Assembly (NCBI GenBank): GCA_958496175.1
Contig: OY292277.1
Span: 1,302,001 to 1,366,000 of the forward strand
Origin: Sisyra terminalis
Lineage: Eukaryota; Arthropoda; Insecta; Neuroptera; Sisyridae
Direction: 5' to 3'
DNA: 64,000 nt
Below are positions 62,501-64,000 of the stretch, piece by piece (the stretch's first letter is position 1; every line of letters begins with the position of its first letter). The notes under the pieces were generated by a model. That model was not told where the DNA came from, ran no database searches, and saw only the letters and a program-made list of their open reading frames with translations. Made by a program: the position numbers and the translations under genes.

Positions 62501-64000
62501 GAACATTTCTTCAAATTGTAAATCACTTAAACGTCCCAAATCTTAATTTCTTGAGAAAACTAGGCCTTATTTTGAAAAATCTGTCATTAAACAGGCCTTA
62601 TTTCAGACGGAAAATGTCTCATCTATTTAAGGCTCTAAATTTTCCCGGTTTATATTCCCGGCAAACTATCCTGATACATTAATGTTTCTTTTTTTGAGAA
62701 CGTGGAGAAAGATTCAAACATTAATATTCAATCATACTATAGCAATAGAAAACATCCCTTATATCCTGTTTTTCCCAATTTAAATTGACCTTGATTTAAC
62801 TTTGAAATTGAATTGTGGACGTCCTCTTACCCACAGGAAGAAAATTTCTTCCGATTGTAATTCAATAAAACGTCCCTTATCTTAATTTTTTGAGAAAACT
62901 AGGCCTTATTTTGAAAAATCTACCATTAAAGTGGCCTTATTTCAGACGGAAAATGTCTCATCTATTTAAGGCTCTAAAACTTCCCGGTTTAAATTCCCGG
63001 CAAACTATCCCGATTCATTAATGTTTCTTTTTTTGAGAACGTGGAGAAAGATTCAAACATTAATATTCAATCAGACTATAGCAAAAAAAAATATCCCTTA
63101 TATCCGGTTTTTCCCAATTTAAATTGGCCTTGTTTTAGCTTTAAAATGGAATTGTGGACGTCCTCTTACCCACAGGAAGAAAATTTCTTCCGATTGTAAT
63201 TCAATAAAATGTCCCTTATCTTAATTTCTTGAGAAAACGTGGCCTTATTTAAAAAATCCGCCATTTGACTGGCCTTATTTCAGACGGAAAATGTCACATC
63301 AATTTACGGCTCTAAATTTTCCCGGTTTAAATTCCTGGCAAACTAATCCGATACATTAATGTTTCTTATTTTAAGAACGTGGAGAAAGATTCAAACATTA
63401 ATATTCAATCATACTATAGCAAAAGAAAACATCCCTTATATCCTGTTTTTCCCAATTAAAATTGGCCTTGTTTTAACTTTGAAATGGAATTGTGGACGTC
63501 CTGTTACCCACAGGAAGAAAATTTCTTCAAATTGTAATTCACTTAAACGTCCCTAATCTTAATTTCTTGAGTAAACTTGGCCTTATTTTGAAAAATCTGT
63601 CATTAAACAGGCCTTATTTCAGACGGAAAATGTCTCATCTATTTAAGGCTCTAAAACTTCCCGGTTTAAATTCCCGGCAAACTATCCCGATAAATTAATG
63701 TTCCTTTTTTTGAGAACTTGGAGAAAGATTCAAACATTAATATTCAATCAGACTATAGCAAAAAAAACCATCCCTTATATCCGGTTTTTCCCAATTTAAA
63801 TTGGCCTTGTTTTAGCTTTGAAATGGAATTGTGGACGTCTTGTTACCCACAGGAAGAAAATTTCTTCAAATTGTAATTCAATTAAACGTCCCTAATCTTA
63901 ATTTCTTGAGAAAACTAGGCCTTATTTTGAAATCTCTGTCATTAAACAGGCCTTATTTCAGACGGAACATGTCTCATCTATTTAAGGCTCTAAATTTTCC
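59555..64000 (+). repeat. SatB monomers after diverged block 2, to window end
   Basis: About 13 monomers of mixed type with no strict higher-order period. The flank right of block 2 differs from that right of block 1 (GGCTCTAAATCTTCCCGG against AGTTCCTTATCTTCCCGG), so homology between the two loci ends soon after the block. Monomers near 60,721 and 62,760 share TTGACCTTG and GAAATTGAATTGTGG, a local echo at about 2.03 kb (six monomers). The final monomer is cut by the window edge. Confidence 0.8.

Larger units (their letters stand above)
37266..64000 (+). repeat. SatB: 339-bp satellite array (right array, whole)
   Basis: The anchor GTGGACGTCC recurs every 337-340 bp, usually 339, from 37,344 to the window end. 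Allowing for one extra 358-bp block per interruption, this is about 78 monomers, all in the same orientation. Consensus GC is about 32% by hand count. Each monomer has a GACGTC (AatII) site and one ATTTAAAT (SwaI) site, so digestion should give a 339-bp ladder. The array runs off the right edge. There is no recognisable similarity to SatA. I do not recognise the family. Confidence 0.97.

Noticed and set aside
37344..64000. 68-70 residue open frames in SatB as a gene family
   Set aside because: They coincide with the monomer period, many start at GTG, and flanking and coding parts appear to vary alike. No known domain is seen.
37344..64000. CENP-B box in SatB
   Set aside because: No match to the core pattern TTCG-N4-A-N2-CGGG was found on either strand of the consensus. 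The CCCGG stretches lack the partner CGAA at the right spacing.

Overview
The window is non-coding satellite DNA from end to end. I could support no protein gene, tRNA, rRNA or intact transposon on either strand. It holds two unrelated tandem-repeat arrays that meet near base 37,265. Both continue beyond the window, so neither array's outer end is seen. The scale (at least 37.3 kb and 26.7 kb), the low GC (about 38% and 32%, hand-counted from consensus units), the nested higher-order repeats (HORs) and the lack of genes point to constitutive heterochromatin of a eukaryote, such as a centromeric, pericentromeric or subtelomeric block. I do not recognise either satellite family and cannot name the organism.

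Array A (1 to about 37,264, called SatA here) is built from 11-12 bp modules that nearly all start with CCGCAA. Modules pair into 24-bp units (CCGCAATGATAT + CCGCAAAAATAA) and 23-bp units (CCGCAAATATYA + CCGCAAAATAA). These are strung in 47-bp (24+23) and 71-bp (24+24+23) phrases, all in one orientation. From 1 to about 13.45 kb the sequence is a fairly uniform subfamily (A1). From there to 37.26 kb it is a more diverse subfamily (A2) with modules such as CCGCAAATGTTA, CCGCAATTATAT and CCGCAACATAA. Long duplications are layered on top: 1,524 bp in tandem (1.7-4.8 kb), 377/330 bp (4.8-5.7 kb), 1,439/1,701 bp (9.1-11.4 kb), a 4.65-5.19 kb block present twice (13.1-22.9 kb) that contains 1,366-bp tandem repeats, and a 3.3-3.5 kb HOR present about four times (24.2-37.3 kb).

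Array B (about 37,266 to 64,000, called SatB here) has a 339-bp monomer, roughly 78 copies, all in one orientation. It contains short dyads, including a perfect 14-bp palindrome. Monomers fall into at least three linked-variant types and mosaics of them. HORs are a 5-mer (1,695 bp, twice), an 8-mer (2,712 bp, twice), and longer-range copies at 3, 13 and 22 monomers. Two near-identical 452-bp blocks, 18,325 bp apart, interrupt the array. Each holds a strongly diverged monomer end on both sides of about 280 bp of unrelated sequence. They are the only non-satellite-like DNA in the window and the best candidate for something undescribed.

No genes work together here. The open frames present are by-products of repeat length and start at TTG or GTG in the cases checked. 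The biological interest is in repeat architecture, sequence turnover, the junction and the embedded block.
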